In this document: piece by piece, positions 25,707 to 33,565 of the stretch
Position numbering within the stretch: the stretch's first letter is position 1
How the letters are laid out: each line of letters opens with the position of its first letter
Source: Caldilinea sp. CFX5
Lineage (GTDB): Bacteria; Chloroflexota; Anaerolineae; Caldilineales; Caldilineaceae
DNA length: 38,384 bases
NCBI GenBank assembly: GCA_021405325.1
Contig: QWII01000138.1
Coordinates: forward strand, 1 to 38,384
Direction: 5' to 3'
Notes under the pieces: generated by a model
What the model was told of the DNA's origin: nothing
Database searches by the model: none
The model's input: only the letters and a program-made list of their open reading frames with translations
Position numbers and translations under genes: made by a program

Positions 25707-27557
25707 ATGTTAAACTCAACACGTTTGAATCGCCGTTCTTTTCTGATGGGCCTCGGCGCCAGTAGCACGGCTATGCTCCTGGCCGCTTGCGGGCAACCGG
25801 GCGCGCCGGCGGCTCCGCCGTCCGAAGCCGGTTCCGGTGGTGGCGCAGCGGCAGCGCCGGCCGGCAGTGGTAAGGCGGAAGTTGCGCGCAAGGATACCTT
25901 GATCCACTATGGCGGCGACACAGAAATCCTCGAACCGACGAACTTCAACCCCTACTCGCTTGGTGGTTTGGGGCGCATCCGTGGCCCGCTCAACAAGACG
26001 ATCTTCGAGTTCTTGTACTACTACAACCACAACGATGGGTCTGAGATTCCCTGGCTGGCCGAGAGCTACACGGTGGCCGACGACTTTACGAGCGTTTCTG
26101 TCGTCATTCGCCAAGGCGTGACCTGGAACGACGGCACGCCCTTCACGTCAGATGATGTCAAGTTCACCCTGGAAAAACTGCGCGACACGCCGGAACTGGC
26201 CTTCTCCTCCGATATGAAGGAGTGGGTCAAGGATGTCACCGTGGTCGATGCCCAGAACTTCACCATCAATCTGAACAAGGCCAATCCCCGCTTCTTCTAC
26301 TTCTACTTTGTGGAGAACTCGGAAATCCAGGTCGCCATTCTGCCCAAGCATATTTGGGAGAACGAAGACTGGACCACCTTCCAGAACTACGACCCGGCGA
26401 AGGGCTTGCCGGTCGGCACCGGGCCGTTCAAGCTGGTCGAAGCCGGGCCGCAAGGCGTCTTCTTTGATCGTGACGACAACTGGTGGGGCGTCAAGACCGG
26501 CTTCTCCCAGGCGTCCAAGGTCACCCGCCAGTCCTTCCTGCCCCTTGGCGCCGGCGCTGCGGTCTTTGCCCGCATGATCAACAACGAACTGGATGTGGAC
26601 TGGACCGTCCAACCCGGCGAGTTTGTGGCCGGCATGGCGCAAAACCCGGATCTCAAGAGCTGGAACGCCGAAGGGCCGTCGTGGGGCGCTGCCGATGCCT
26701 GTATGTACACGTTGGGGTTGAACACGCGCTGGGGGCCGATGGCCGACGTGCATGTACGCCGCGCCGTGCAAGCGGCCATCAATCGTACTGAGATGGTCGA
26801 TCTGGCTTACGAAGGAGGGACGATCCCCTTGGTGTTGCCCTTCTCGAGCTTTGGCGGCCTCGATCCCTATGAAGAGTTAGTTGCCGATCTGGTCGAACAG
26901 TACAAGCCCGACAATCCTTCGCAGGAACTGGTTGATGCCGAAATGGCGGAAGCCGGCTATGAAAAGGACAGCGAAGGCTTCTGGGCCAAAGACGGCGCCC
27001 GCCTACAGCCCGAATTCCATTGCGCCTGTTGGCTTGGGCCGATGGGGCCGGTGATCGAAAAGCAACTGCGCGACGCCGGCTTTGACGTGACGGTCAAGCT
27101 CGTCACCACCACCTGCGATCCCTTCTTCGAGACGGTGCGCACCGGTCAGGCCGACCTCTGGATCATCGTCCACTGCGGCAGCAGCCGCGAACCGTGGGGT
27201 ACGCTCCAGCACTACCACAGCAAGTTCGCCTCGCCGGAACAGGGCAAGACGAACAACTACATCTGGGCCAACAGCCAGTATATGAACCCGGAGTACGACG
27301 CCATTATCGACCAGTTGGACGGCATCCCGCCCTCGCCCGATGACAAAGCGTACACCGATCTGGTGCGCCAGGCTGTCGAGATCTACCTCAACGACGTGAT
27401 CGAAATCACCCTTTCGGAAGAACGCCATGTGCGCGTCTACAACTACCACTACTGGAAGGGCTGGCCGAATGCGGAAGATCCCTATGTGGCGCCCTACGCC
27501 CTGTGGGCCAGCATCATGACCGCGCTGCTCAAGATCGAACCGACCGGCGCCGAGTAG
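25707..27557 (+). CDS. Importer substrate-binding lipoprotein, SBP family 5
   Basis: The 616-residue protein carries a signal with twin arginines (RRSFLMG, residues 9-15) followed by a lipobox LLAAC with Cys28, so it is likely exported, possibly by Tat, and lipid-anchored. A Gly/Ala/Pro-rich linker (29-55) leads to a solute-binding fold of the DppA/OppA class, with the family segment VVIRQGVTWNDGTPFTSDDV (about 132-151). AAGGAGGAGG lies 12 bases upstream of the ATG. The gap before it (25515-25706) holds a possible TACAAT -10 at 25614 without a clear -35, so the gene may also have its own start. It completes the importer. A peptide or sugar-oligomer ligand is likely but unproven. Confidence 0.92.
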   Translation: MLNSTRLNRRSFLMGLGASSTAMLLAACGQPGAPAAPPSEAGSGGGAAAAPAGSGKAEVARKDTLIHYGGDTEILEPTNFNPYSLGGLGRIRGPLNKTIFEFLYYYNHNDGSEIPWLAESYTVADDFTSVSVVIRQGVTWNDGTPFTSDDVKFTLEKLRDTPELAFSSDMKEWVKDVTVVDAQNFTINLNKANPRFFYFYFVENSEIQVAILPKHIWENEDWTTFQNYDPAKGLPVGTGPFKLVEAGPQGVFFDRDDNWWGVKTGFSQASKVTRQSFLPLGAGAAVFARMINNELDVDWTVQPGEFVAGMAQNPDLKSWNAEGPSWGAADACMYTLGLNTRWGPMADVHVRRAVQAAINRTEMVDLAYEGGTIPLVLPFSSFGGLDPYEELVADLVEQYKPDNPSQELVDAEMAEAGYEKDSEGFWAKDGARLQPEFHCACWLGPMGPVIEKQLRDAGFDVTVKLVTTTCDPFFETVRTGQADLWIIVHCGSSREPWGTLQHYHSKFASPEQGKTNNYIWANSQYMNPEYDAIIDQLDGIPPSPDDKAYTDLVRQAVEIYLNDVIEITLSEERHVRVYNYHYWKGWPNAEDPYVAPYALWASIMTALLKIEPTGAE

Positions 27558-27600
27558 TCTAGTCTTGAAGCCGTAGCGCCCCCCGCTGCACGCACGTTTT

Positions 27601-27742
27601 CGTCCCGTAGGGATGCCTGAGTTTAGGGCAACGTAATCAGGCCCAGCCCGCTCACAGCCGGTCCGTGACCGGCGTCCTACACGCCGGTCACGGACCGGCT
27701 GTGAGCGGTGTCATTCTTAAACGCAAGCATCCCTACGCGACG
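27601..27742. repeat. Nested inverted repeat, GTCCGTGAC family, copy 4 at its centre
   Basis: The inner arms (27648-27675 and 27681-27708) are perfect over 28 bp with a 5-base loop (CCGCTCACAGCCGGTCCGTG...). Outside them, CGTCCCGTAGGGATGC (27601-27616) and GCATCCCTACGCGACG (27727-27742) pair with one mismatch. The inner part is nearly the same as 1567-1627, with a paired A-T for G-C change. The outer arm ends 25 bases before the next start codon. Confidence 0.9.
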
Positions 27743-27767
27743 GCTTATCGCAGAAAAACGCTCTTGT

Positions 27768-28157
27768 ATGTCAGTTCTTTCTCGCCGCAGAAGTAGCCTA
27801 GTCGGCATCATCCTACTGCTTGCTATTGCCGCCTGTGGGCCAGCCTCAACAAACACGGCGGCCAGCGTTTCTAATAAGCAGGGATTGACGACAATTGCCG
27901 TCGCGCCCACCACCCAGCCGTCCGCCGCTGTACTGTGGGGCAGAGTGCCCTATTGTAACTGCTTTGCCGGTTCGGCAACCGTCAACGTCGCCGATGCCCT
28001 GAAAGAGGCCAAGCTGACTGTCAACCTGCAAGAATTAAGCCCGCGCGATGGCTGGCTCTATTTTGCTGTGACCTTCGACCCTGCCGCTGTAAGGAGTGCT
28101 CAGGTGAGTGACGCGATGGTGGCCGGCGGCGCTGAGTTACTCGACGGTCCGCCTTAA
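27768..28157 (+). CDS. Small lipoprotein of unknown function
   Basis: The 129-residue protein has three arginines, a hydrophobic segment and a lipobox LAIAAC (about residues 18-23), so it is a predicted lipoprotein. A Ser/Thr/Ala linker precedes a compact domain of about 75 residues (VLWGRVPYCNCFAGSATVN... to the end) with two nearby cysteines. I do not recognise the domain. The ATG at 27768 has no good ribosome site. The frame is open further upstream into the inverted repeat, which is not credible as coding. It precedes the two-component genes but need not be part of their operon. Confidence 0.6.
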   Translation: MSVLSRRRSSLVGIILLLAIAACGPASTNTAASVSNKQGLTTIAVAPTTQPSAAVLWGRVPYCNCFAGSATVNVADALKEAKLTVNLQELSPRDGWLYFAVTFDPAAVRSAQVSDAMVAGGAELLDGPP

Positions 28158-28324
28158 CACGCACACCATACTCTCCTCGCGTTTCCATTCTTTCTGCTTG
28201 CCACGCACCGACCGCTCCGCCAAACCCCACGATAACTCTGCGATTTCTTCAGAATTTTCCCACATTTGTTTTGTACAATCGATCAAGGGGGATGACTGTG
28301 CGCCCCGGTGGCGAGGAGGCGTGG

Positions 28325-29068
28325 ATGATTCTTGCACAGATTGACGAAACCGGCTATAACAAGGCTATGGCACACGAACGAATTTTGGTTGTGGATGACG
28401 ACCGCGAGATCACCCGTCTGCTCCGTAGCTATCTCGAACAGGCGGGGTACGAAGTTTTGACCGCGCCCACCGGCGAGAGTGCGTTGCACACCCTGCGGCG
28501 TGAACATCCCGATCTACTGATCCTCGATCTGATGCTGCCCGACCGTGATGGCTGGGATGTGACGCGCGTAATTCGCAGCGACGCCACTCTGGCCGATACG
28601 CCAATCATCATGGTAACGGCGCGCGTCGAAGACACCGACAAAATTCTCGGCCTGGAACTGGGCGCTGATGACTATATCACCAAACCCTTCAACCCGCGTG
28701 AGGTGCTGGCACGGGTACGGGCGATGTTGCGCCGCCAGCAGAGAATTCTCGATCATGGCGTTGCTACAGTCCTGCAAGTGGGCCGTCTGCGCCTGGATGT
28801 GGCGCGCCATGAGGTCACCTTGGATGGCGCCCTACTGGAGCTGACGCGCACCGAATTTAACCTACTGCAAACGCTGCTGCAAAACCCCGGCTACGTCTTC
28901 ACCCGCAGCGAATTGATCGAAAAGGCGCTGGGCCACAGCTACGAGAGCATTGAGCGCTCGCTTGACACCCATATCAAAAACCTGCGGCGCAAAGTGGGCG
29001 ACGATCCCAAAGACCCGGCTTATATTCAGACGGTCTATGGCGTCGGCTATCGGTTGGTGGCGCCATGA
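28325..29068 (+). CDS. OmpR/PhoB-type response regulator
   Basis: The protein has a receiver domain with the acidic triad in ILVVDDD, the phospho-acceptor Asp in DLLILDLMLPD (residue 54 counted from MAHERI), and Lys in ITKPF, followed by a winged-helix DNA-binding domain with ELTRTEFNLLQTLLQNPG and YIQTVYGVGYRL. ATG at 28325 (247 residues) follows AGGAGG by 5 bases; the ATG at 28367 (MAHERI, 233 residues) gives the usual family length and remains possible. Its stop overlaps the kinase start as ATGA, so the pair is coupled. Its targets are unknown. Confidence 0.93.
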   Translation: MILAQIDETGYNKAMAHERILVVDDDREITRLLRSYLEQAGYEVLTAPTGESALHTLRREHPDLLILDLMLPDRDGWDVTRVIRSDATLADTPIIMVTARVEDTDKILGLELGADDYITKPFNPREVLARVRAMLRRQQRILDHGVATVLQVGRLRLDVARHEVTLDGALLELTRTEFNLLQTLLQNPGYVFTRSELIEKALGHSYESIERSLDTHIKNLRRKVGDDPKDPAYIQTVYGVGYRLVAP

Positions 29069-30147
29069 GCAAACGGTTCCGCTTTAATCAACTCTGGCAG
29101 CAATTTAGTCTGGCCTTTGCCGGCGTGGTGATCATTGCCGCCATTGCGCTGCTGGGCATCGGCTTTCTGTTGCGTCCAGATCCACCGGCTGATCGACCGC
29201 CACCCAACGAAGCGCAACGCCTTGAATTTCGCACCCGCGCCGCCGAAATTTTGACCCGCTCCTTGATCAGTGTGGTGGTGATCGGCAGCGTGCTGGGTAT
29301 TGCCGCTGGCGTGTGGATGAGCCGCCGTTTGACCGCCCCCCTGGAGGAATTGGCCAAAGGGACGGAAACCATCGGCGCCGGCGATTTGAGCTACCGGGTC
29401 AAACCACAGGGCAGCGCCGAAATTGTGGCGTTGGCTCAGTCCTTTAACCAGATGGCCGGCAAGCTAGAGGAAGGCGAACGTCTGCGCCAAAATCTGTTGG
29501 CCGATGTCGCCCATGAGTTGCGCACGCCGCTGACGGTGCTGCAAGGCAACCTGCGCGCCATTCTTGACGATGTCTATGCCCTGGACAAAGCCGAAGTCGC
29601 CCATCTCTATGACCAAACCCGCCATCTCCACCGGCTGGTCAGCGATTTGCATGAGTTGGCGCAGGCCGAAGCGCGCCAGTTACCGCTCAATTTACAAACG
29701 ACTGATCTCGTCTGGTTGGTGGATGACGCCGTCGCCATCTTTGCGCCGATTGCCGAGGCGGAAGAAGTGCAGTTGCAGATGAACTTGCCGAAAACGGCTG
29801 TCATGGTGCAGGTGGATCAGGCGCGTATCACCCAGGTTTTGCAGAATCTGCTGGTCAACGCCTTGCGTCATACCCCGGCGGGCGGCTGTATCACGGTGCG
29901 CCTGGTGGTGGATGAGGCGGTGAAGCTAACCATTCAAGACACGGGCGACGGCATTGACACCGACCATCTGCCCTATCTCTTTGATCGCTTCTACCGCACC
30001 GACAGCGCCCGTGACCGTGACCACGGCGGCGCCGGGTTGGGGTTGGCGATTGTGCGCGCCTTGGTGGAAGCGCATGGGGGGCAGGTGGCGGTTGCCAGCG
30101 CGGGGCGGGGGCAGGGTAGCACCTTTACCATCATGCTACCCAGTTAA
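29065..30147 (+). CDS. Membrane sensor histidine kinase
   Basis: The 360-residue kinase has two membrane helices (about 16-37 and 68-85) enclosing only a 30-residue, proline-rich outer loop. Such a short sensor suggests sensing within the membrane or through a partner. A HAMP domain follows (86-138), then HisKA with the phosphorylated His150 in DVAHELRTPL, and a HATPase domain with NLLVNALRHTPAGG, DTGDGI and GAGLGLAIVRALVEAHGG. It partners the preceding response regulator. No terminator with T-tail is seen after it. Confidence 0.93.
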   Translation: MSKRFRFNQLWQQFSLAFAGVVIIAAIALLGIGFLLRPDPPADRPPPNEAQRLEFRTRAAEILTRSLISVVVIGSVLGIAAGVWMSRRLTAPLEELAKGTETIGAGDLSYRVKPQGSAEIVALAQSFNQMAGKLEEGERLRQNLLADVAHELRTPLTVLQGNLRAILDDVYALDKAEVAHLYDQTRHLHRLVSDLHELAQAEARQLPLNLQTTDLVWLVDDAVAIFAPIAEAEEVQLQMNLPKTAVMVQVDQARITQVLQNLLVNALRHTPAGGCITVRLVVDEAVKLTIQDTGDGIDTDHLPYLFDRFYRTDSARDRDHGGAGLGLAIVRALVEAHGGQVAVASAGRGQGSTFTIMLPS

Positions 30148-30209
30148 AGATCAGCCATGATACAAAACACGATTTGGGATTGCCAACCCAGCCAGCAACC
30201 TTGACGTGA

Positions 30210-30359
30210 TCACTTCGTCGCCTGTATATGGCCCAACAGCGCATATTCGCCACTGGAAAGCGTATAGACCTCCACCGACCGGGCTTTGGGATCGACCAGC
30301 CAATATTCGGCCACCCCGGCTGCTTCATAGGCATCAAATTTGGTCTGGCGATCCAGACG
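30210..30359 (-). pseudogene. 3' remnant of an Uma2-family (DUF820) nuclease gene
   Basis: The minus-strand frame reads RLDRQTKFDAYEAAGVAEYW, then LVDPKARSVEVYTLSSGEYA and LLGHIQATK, ending at TGA. This is the last third of an Uma2/DUF820 PD-(D/E)XK nuclease fold, where EYWLVDP is the signature. The catalytic N-terminal half is missing, and no start codon in this frame lies upstream. The piece is a dead remnant between the kinase and the DUF559 unit. The stretch 30360-30505 is not coding. Confidence 0.75.
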
Positions 30360-30506
30360 AAGTTAATCATAGCAGATTACAAACCTTACCATTACAGAAA
30401 TCGTACCACATGCAGCCACGTTCACCAAGAAGACGCTACCCACATAACCGAGTTTTCACCCGTAACCCTCACCTAACCTACCGTTCACGAACGCGGCGTG
30501 ATAGTC

Positions 30507-31015
30507 CCCTCCCCAAGCTGGGGAGGGTTAGGGAGGGGTTAGCTCACCTTCCGCAAACCCAAGCCGCGCCAACACCACCCCATCAATCACATCCAACACC
30601 GCCGACAAATCATTCAACACCGCCAAATTGGTAAACCGCACCACCGCAAACCCCACCCCTTCCAGAAACGTCTGCCGGATCGCATCTTCCTCTTGACTGT
30701 ATTGATGCGTCGGCCCGTCCACCTCAATGATCAGGCGAATCTGCGGGCTGCAAAAATCGGCGATAAAGCGATCAATCGCAAACTGTCGCCGGAACTTCAC
30801 GCCGCGGATCTGTTCTTTGCGCAACCGTTGCCACAGTTTTGCTTCGGCAGCCGTGGGTTCTTTGCGCATCTGCCGGGCCAGTGGTTTGAGCTTTTGCCAG
30901 AGTTCAGGTGACGGTTGCCAGTCAGTACGGGTGAGCATAGAACCCTCTTTCTGAGTTGCCGGTTATTAGGGAGAACACACAAACCCCCTCCTAACCTCCC
31001 CCAGCTTGGGGGAGG
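30507..31015 (-). mobile_element. Palindrome-flanked DUF559 unit
   Basis: A C/G-rich palindrome lies at each side of the DUF559 gene, in mirror orientation. The left one, 30507-30527, has arms CCCTCCCCA and TGGGGAGGG; a GTTAGGGAGGGG extension follows to about 30539. The right one, 30995-31015, has arms CCTCCCCCA and TGGGGGAGG, preceded by the mirrored extension AACCCCCTCCTA (about 30982-30993). The left repeat provides the last codons and stop of the gene. This resembles REP-with-nuclease or IS-like arrangements. Mobility is inferred and not shown; no target duplication was found. Confidence 0.5.
30528..30938 (-). CDS. DUF559 (Vsr-like) endonuclease
   Basis: The 136-residue protein belongs to the DUF559 group, a PD-(D/E)XK nuclease fold related to very-short-patch repair nucleases. 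Signature parts are RKEPTAAEAKLWQRLR (25-40), VKFRRQFAIDRFIADF with catalytic-type Asp, and IIEVDGPTHQ (70-79). AGAGGG precedes the ATG. The last residues, ELTPP and the stop, are encoded inside the flanking palindromic repeat. Many DUF559 proteins end in such LTP-type tails, in my recollection, because of the same association. Biological role is not known; it may nick DNA at hairpins. Confidence 0.85.
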   Translation of the reverse strand: MLTRTDWQPSPELWQKLKPLARQMRKEPTAAEAKLWQRLRKEQIRGVKFRRQFAIDRFIADFCSPQIRLIIEVDGPTHQYSQEEDAIRQTFLEGVGFAVVRFTNLAVLNDLSAVLDVIDGVVLARLGFAEGELTPP

Positions 31016-31158
31016 AACCGTTGTGCGGTTGAATGGATTGGTCGGGCTGCAATGAGTTGTGGCAATGAACGAGGATAGATAGTGGTGGACAAAGTTGAAT
31101 CTACGTTTTCCTACTAAGTTTCCATAAAACAAGAACACCCTTTGTCACCTACAACGGC

Positions 31159-31195
31159 TTCCTCCCCAAACTGGGTAGGGTTGGGGTGGGGTTTG
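31159..31195. repeat. Degenerate third copy of the DUF559-flanking palindrome
   Basis: The stretch TTCCTCCCCAAACTGGGTAG and following GGTTGGGGTGGGG has the same layout as the palindrome at 30507-30539, in the same orientation, but the stem is broken by mismatches. It lies in the gap 30939-31257, which otherwise holds nothing recognisable apart from the right palindrome of the DUF559 unit. Confidence 0.6.
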
Positions 31196-31257
31196 GTTTC
31201 CTGGCCTCGCAATAGGGTAGAAATCAAGGTACGTCTACGGCTAAAGTCCTCTCACCT

Positions 31258-31761
31258 TTAATCGCTTGCTTGTTCTTGCTGACCACGCAGCGTCGCAACC
31301 AACATCAGCCCAACCCCCGCCATAATCGCCATATCGGCCACATTGAAGACGCCGGTGCGCAGCCAGGGGAAGCCCACCTGCATAAAATCGACCACCCGCC
31401 CGTCATGCACAATGCGGTCGATCAAGTTGCCCAACCCGCCGCCGATGACCAGCGCAATCGACACGATCACCGGTAGGGGTGTTTGCGGCAAATAGCGCAG
31501 GGCAAAGATGCCGACGCCAGTCAAGAGCAACGCCGCCATCACGACAAAGATCCAGAAGCGCGTTGTGTGGGGCAAGGTAGCGCCCAAACTTAGAAACGCA
31601 CCCGGATTCTCGGCATAGACCAGGCGGAAGAGACCGCCAGCATATTCCTGCATCGGCGCTGTCGCCAACGTCTGGCGCGCAACGAATTTGGTCGCTTGAT
31701 CACAGCCGACACAAGAGATGAGAACAAAAAGCAGAATTAGGATGCGGTTGATCTTTGACAT
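31258..31761 (-). CDS. lspA: Lipoprotein signal peptidase (signal peptidase II)
   Basis: The 167-residue protein has four membrane helices and the conserved LspA motifs: CDQATK (20-25), ENPGAFLSLG (51-60), GGGLGNLIDRIVHDGRVVDF (107-126) and FNVADMAI (139-146). Asp125 and Asp143 are the likely catalytic pair of this aspartic membrane protease, which removes signal peptides from lipidated prolipoproteins such as the two predicted in this window. AGGAAG lies 9 bases before the ATG. The DUF433 gene lies 30 bases upstream in the same direction. Confidence 0.96.
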   Translation of the reverse strand: MSKINRILILLFVLISCVGCDQATKFVARQTLATAPMQEYAGGLFRLVYAENPGAFLSLGATLPHTTRFWIFVVMAALLLTGVGIFALRYLPQTPLPVIVSIALVIGGGLGNLIDRIVHDGRVVDFMQVGFPWLRTGVFNVADMAIMAGVGLMLVATLRGQQEQASD

Positions 31762-31791
31762 AATTGTTATCTTCCTACAAACGTGTCACCG

Positions 31792-32052
31792 TTATGTTGC
31801 TTCGTTTTCCTGGATTTCCGCTTCGATTTCCTGCGTGTGAGTACGGTAGTAATGCCAGGCGTTCATTAAAGCTTCTGCACTTACTGTGGGGTAGGCGCGT
31901 AGTAACTCGGCGTCACTGACGCCAAGTTTTTTGTAGCCAACAAGTACCCAAACTGGGATTCTTGTCCCGCTAATACGCGCCGCACCGCCACAAACACCAA
32001 GCGTATGCTCAATACCTGGAAAATCATCAACTAAAGGATTGAGTAAACTCAT
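31792..32052 (-). CDS. DUF433 family protein
   Basis: The 86-residue protein has the DUF433 pattern: GVCGGAARISGTRIPVWVLV (19-38) then a helical part with LLRAYPTVSAEALMNAWHYY. Proteins of this group look like small helix-turn-helix antitoxins and are usually followed by a DUF5615 PIN-like toxin gene. Here the next gene downstream is lspA, so the toxin partner is absent. No clear ribosome site precedes the ATG. It may be an orphan antitoxin. Confidence 0.82.
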   Translation of the reverse strand: MSLLNPLVDDFPGIEHTLGVCGGAARISGTRIPVWVLVGYKKLGVSDAELLRAYPTVSAEALMNAWHYYRTHTQEIEAEIQENEAT

Positions 32053-32077
32053 CGTGGTAAGTACGTAAGCTTGATTG

Positions 32078-32605
32078 CTATGTGTATACAGCTAAAGACG
32101 CCAACATCTCCGTGCGATCCCCGTCGCCCAATTCACCCAGCAAGCTCGGAAAATCCAGCGGCTGGCGACTGAAGACAATCTTGCCATCCTTGCGCGGCCA
32201 CTCTGCCGGTGCGCGATCCCAGGCCAGTTCAATGCCATTGAAGTCCGGGTCATGGAGATAGAGCGCCTCATGGGTGCCGTGATCGGAAGCGCCGTCGATG
32301 CCCCAGCCGCCTTCCAACAAGCGCACGAGGGCGACGGCCAGATCGCGCCGGGTCGGGTAGTTGATGGCAAAGTGATAAAGCCCCGTCGTGCCGGGCGCCG
32401 GCGGCGCACCATCCTTGCTCTCCCAAGTGTTCAGCCCCAAGTGGTGATGATAGCCGCCCGCCGACAAAAAGGCCGCTGTGCCAAAATCCATCAGCAGATC
32501 AAAGCCGATTAAGTCGCGATAGAAGCGAATCGCCCGCGCCAGATCGGCTACTTTAAGATGAACATGGCCAATGCGCGTCTCTGCTGGAATAGCCGAAGTT
32601 GTCAT
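32078..32605 (-). CDS. VOC-family protein (glyoxalase/ring-cleavage dioxygenase fold)
   Basis: The 175-residue protein has the paired beta-alpha-beta modules of the vicinal-oxygen-chelate family. Likely metal ligands are in GHVHLKVADL (13-22), GLYHFAINYP (about 95-104) and NGIELAWDR (about 123-131). The opening resembles CatE-type catechol-2,3-dioxygenase-like proteins, but it is about half the length of those enzymes. AAAGGA lies 8 bases upstream of the ATG. The substrate is unknown. Confidence 0.85.
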   Translation of the reverse strand: MTTSAIPAETRIGHVHLKVADLARAIRFYRDLIGFDLLMDFGTAAFLSAGGYHHHLGLNTWESKDGAPPAPGTTGLYHFAINYPTRRDLAVALVRLLEGGWGIDGASDHGTHEALYLHDPDFNGIELAWDRAPAEWPRKDGKIVFSRQPLDFPSLLGELGDGDRTEMLASLAVYT

Positions 32606-32644
32606 GGTGAATTCCTTTCCACCGCCTATCCAAGCCAGCGCAGA

Positions 32645-33562
32645 TCAACTGGGCAAGGGGCGTGATAAATCCGGTGGTTCAATGTGAATTAAAACCTTGG
32701 TGAAGAGCGGGTTGGCGCGGCGGATCGCATCCTGCACCTGATGAGCGACCACATGCGCGGCGCTGACGGTCATGTGGCCGGCGACGATCACATCCAGGTC
32801 GACGTAATAATCAAAGCCCATTTTGCGCACATGGCATTTATGGGTGCCAAGCACGCCATCAATCCGTTTGGCAATGGCGCGCACCTCCTCCTCTAGTTTA
32901 GGATCGGGTGCGGCGTCGGTCAGTTCGGCCAACGCCGGACGCAGCAGATTATAGGCGTTAAAGCCGATGATCCACGAGGCAAAGAGCGCCGCCCAATCAT
33001 CGGCGCTTTCATAGCCGGCGCCGCCGATGAGCGCAATGGCAATGCCGATAAAGGCGGCCACCGACGTAATGGCGTCGCTACGATGGTGCCAGGCGTCACT
33101 CTTCACCGCCGTGCTGCTGGTGGCGTCGCCCACCTTGAAGACATAGCGGAAGAGCGTCTCCTTGGTGAGGATCACCAATACCAGCACGACCAGCGTAAAG
33201 GGGGCCGGCGCATGATGTGGCGTCTGAATCTCGCGCACGCTCTGAATCGCAATGCCTACGGCGGCGCCAAAGAGCGCCAGCGCGACCGCCACTGCCGCCA
33301 ACGGCTCTGCTTTGCCGTGACCATAGGGATGGTTGGCGTCGGGCGGTCTGACGGAGATGCGCAACCCCGCCCACACGATGATCGAACTGACCACATCCAG
33401 GGTCGATTCGACGGCGTCGGCGATGAGGGCATAGGAATTGCCCAGCACGCCGGCCGCCCCTTTGATCAGGGCCAGCGCCAGATTGACGCCAATGCCCACG
33501 ATGGTCGATCGCATCCCCTGGGCTGCCAGGCGTGCACCAGCGTTCTGCCCATGTGCATTCAT
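32645..33562 (-). CDS. Cation diffusion facilitator (CDF) transporter
   Basis: The 305-residue protein has six membrane helices in residues 15-210 and a C-terminal cytoplasmic metal-binding domain (about 215-300). Site A residues are suggested by ADAVESTLD (48-56, Glu52 and Asp56) and DAWHHRSD (about 156-163). HPYGHGKAEP (78-87) is the conserved loop between helices 2 and 3. It should export Zn2+, Fe2+ or Mn2+ in exchange for protons. It starts 3 bases after the aminotransferase stop codon, and its GAGG ribosome site lies within the end of that gene. The two are therefore one operon, though a functional link is not apparent. Confidence 0.93.
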   Translation of the reverse strand: MNAHGQNAGARLAAQGMRSTIVGIGVNLALALIKGAAGVLGNSYALIADAVESTLDVVSSIIVWAGLRISVRPPDANHPYGHGKAEPLAAVAVALALFGAAVGIAIQSVREIQTPHHAPAPFTLVVLVLVILTKETLFRYVFKVGDATSSTAVKSDAWHHRSDAITSVAAFIGIAIALIGGAGYESADDWAALFASWIIGFNAYNLLRPALAELTDAAPDPKLEEEVRAIAKRIDGVLGTHKCHVRKMGFDYYVDLDVIVAGHMTVSAAHVVAHQVQDAIRRANPLFTKVLIHIEPPDLSRPLPS

Positions 33563-33565
33563 CGC

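Noticed and set aside
28251..28279. Promoter with TACAAT at 28274 for the response regulator
   Set aside because: The -10 is acceptable but no -35 is found at 16-18 bases, so it is not listed.
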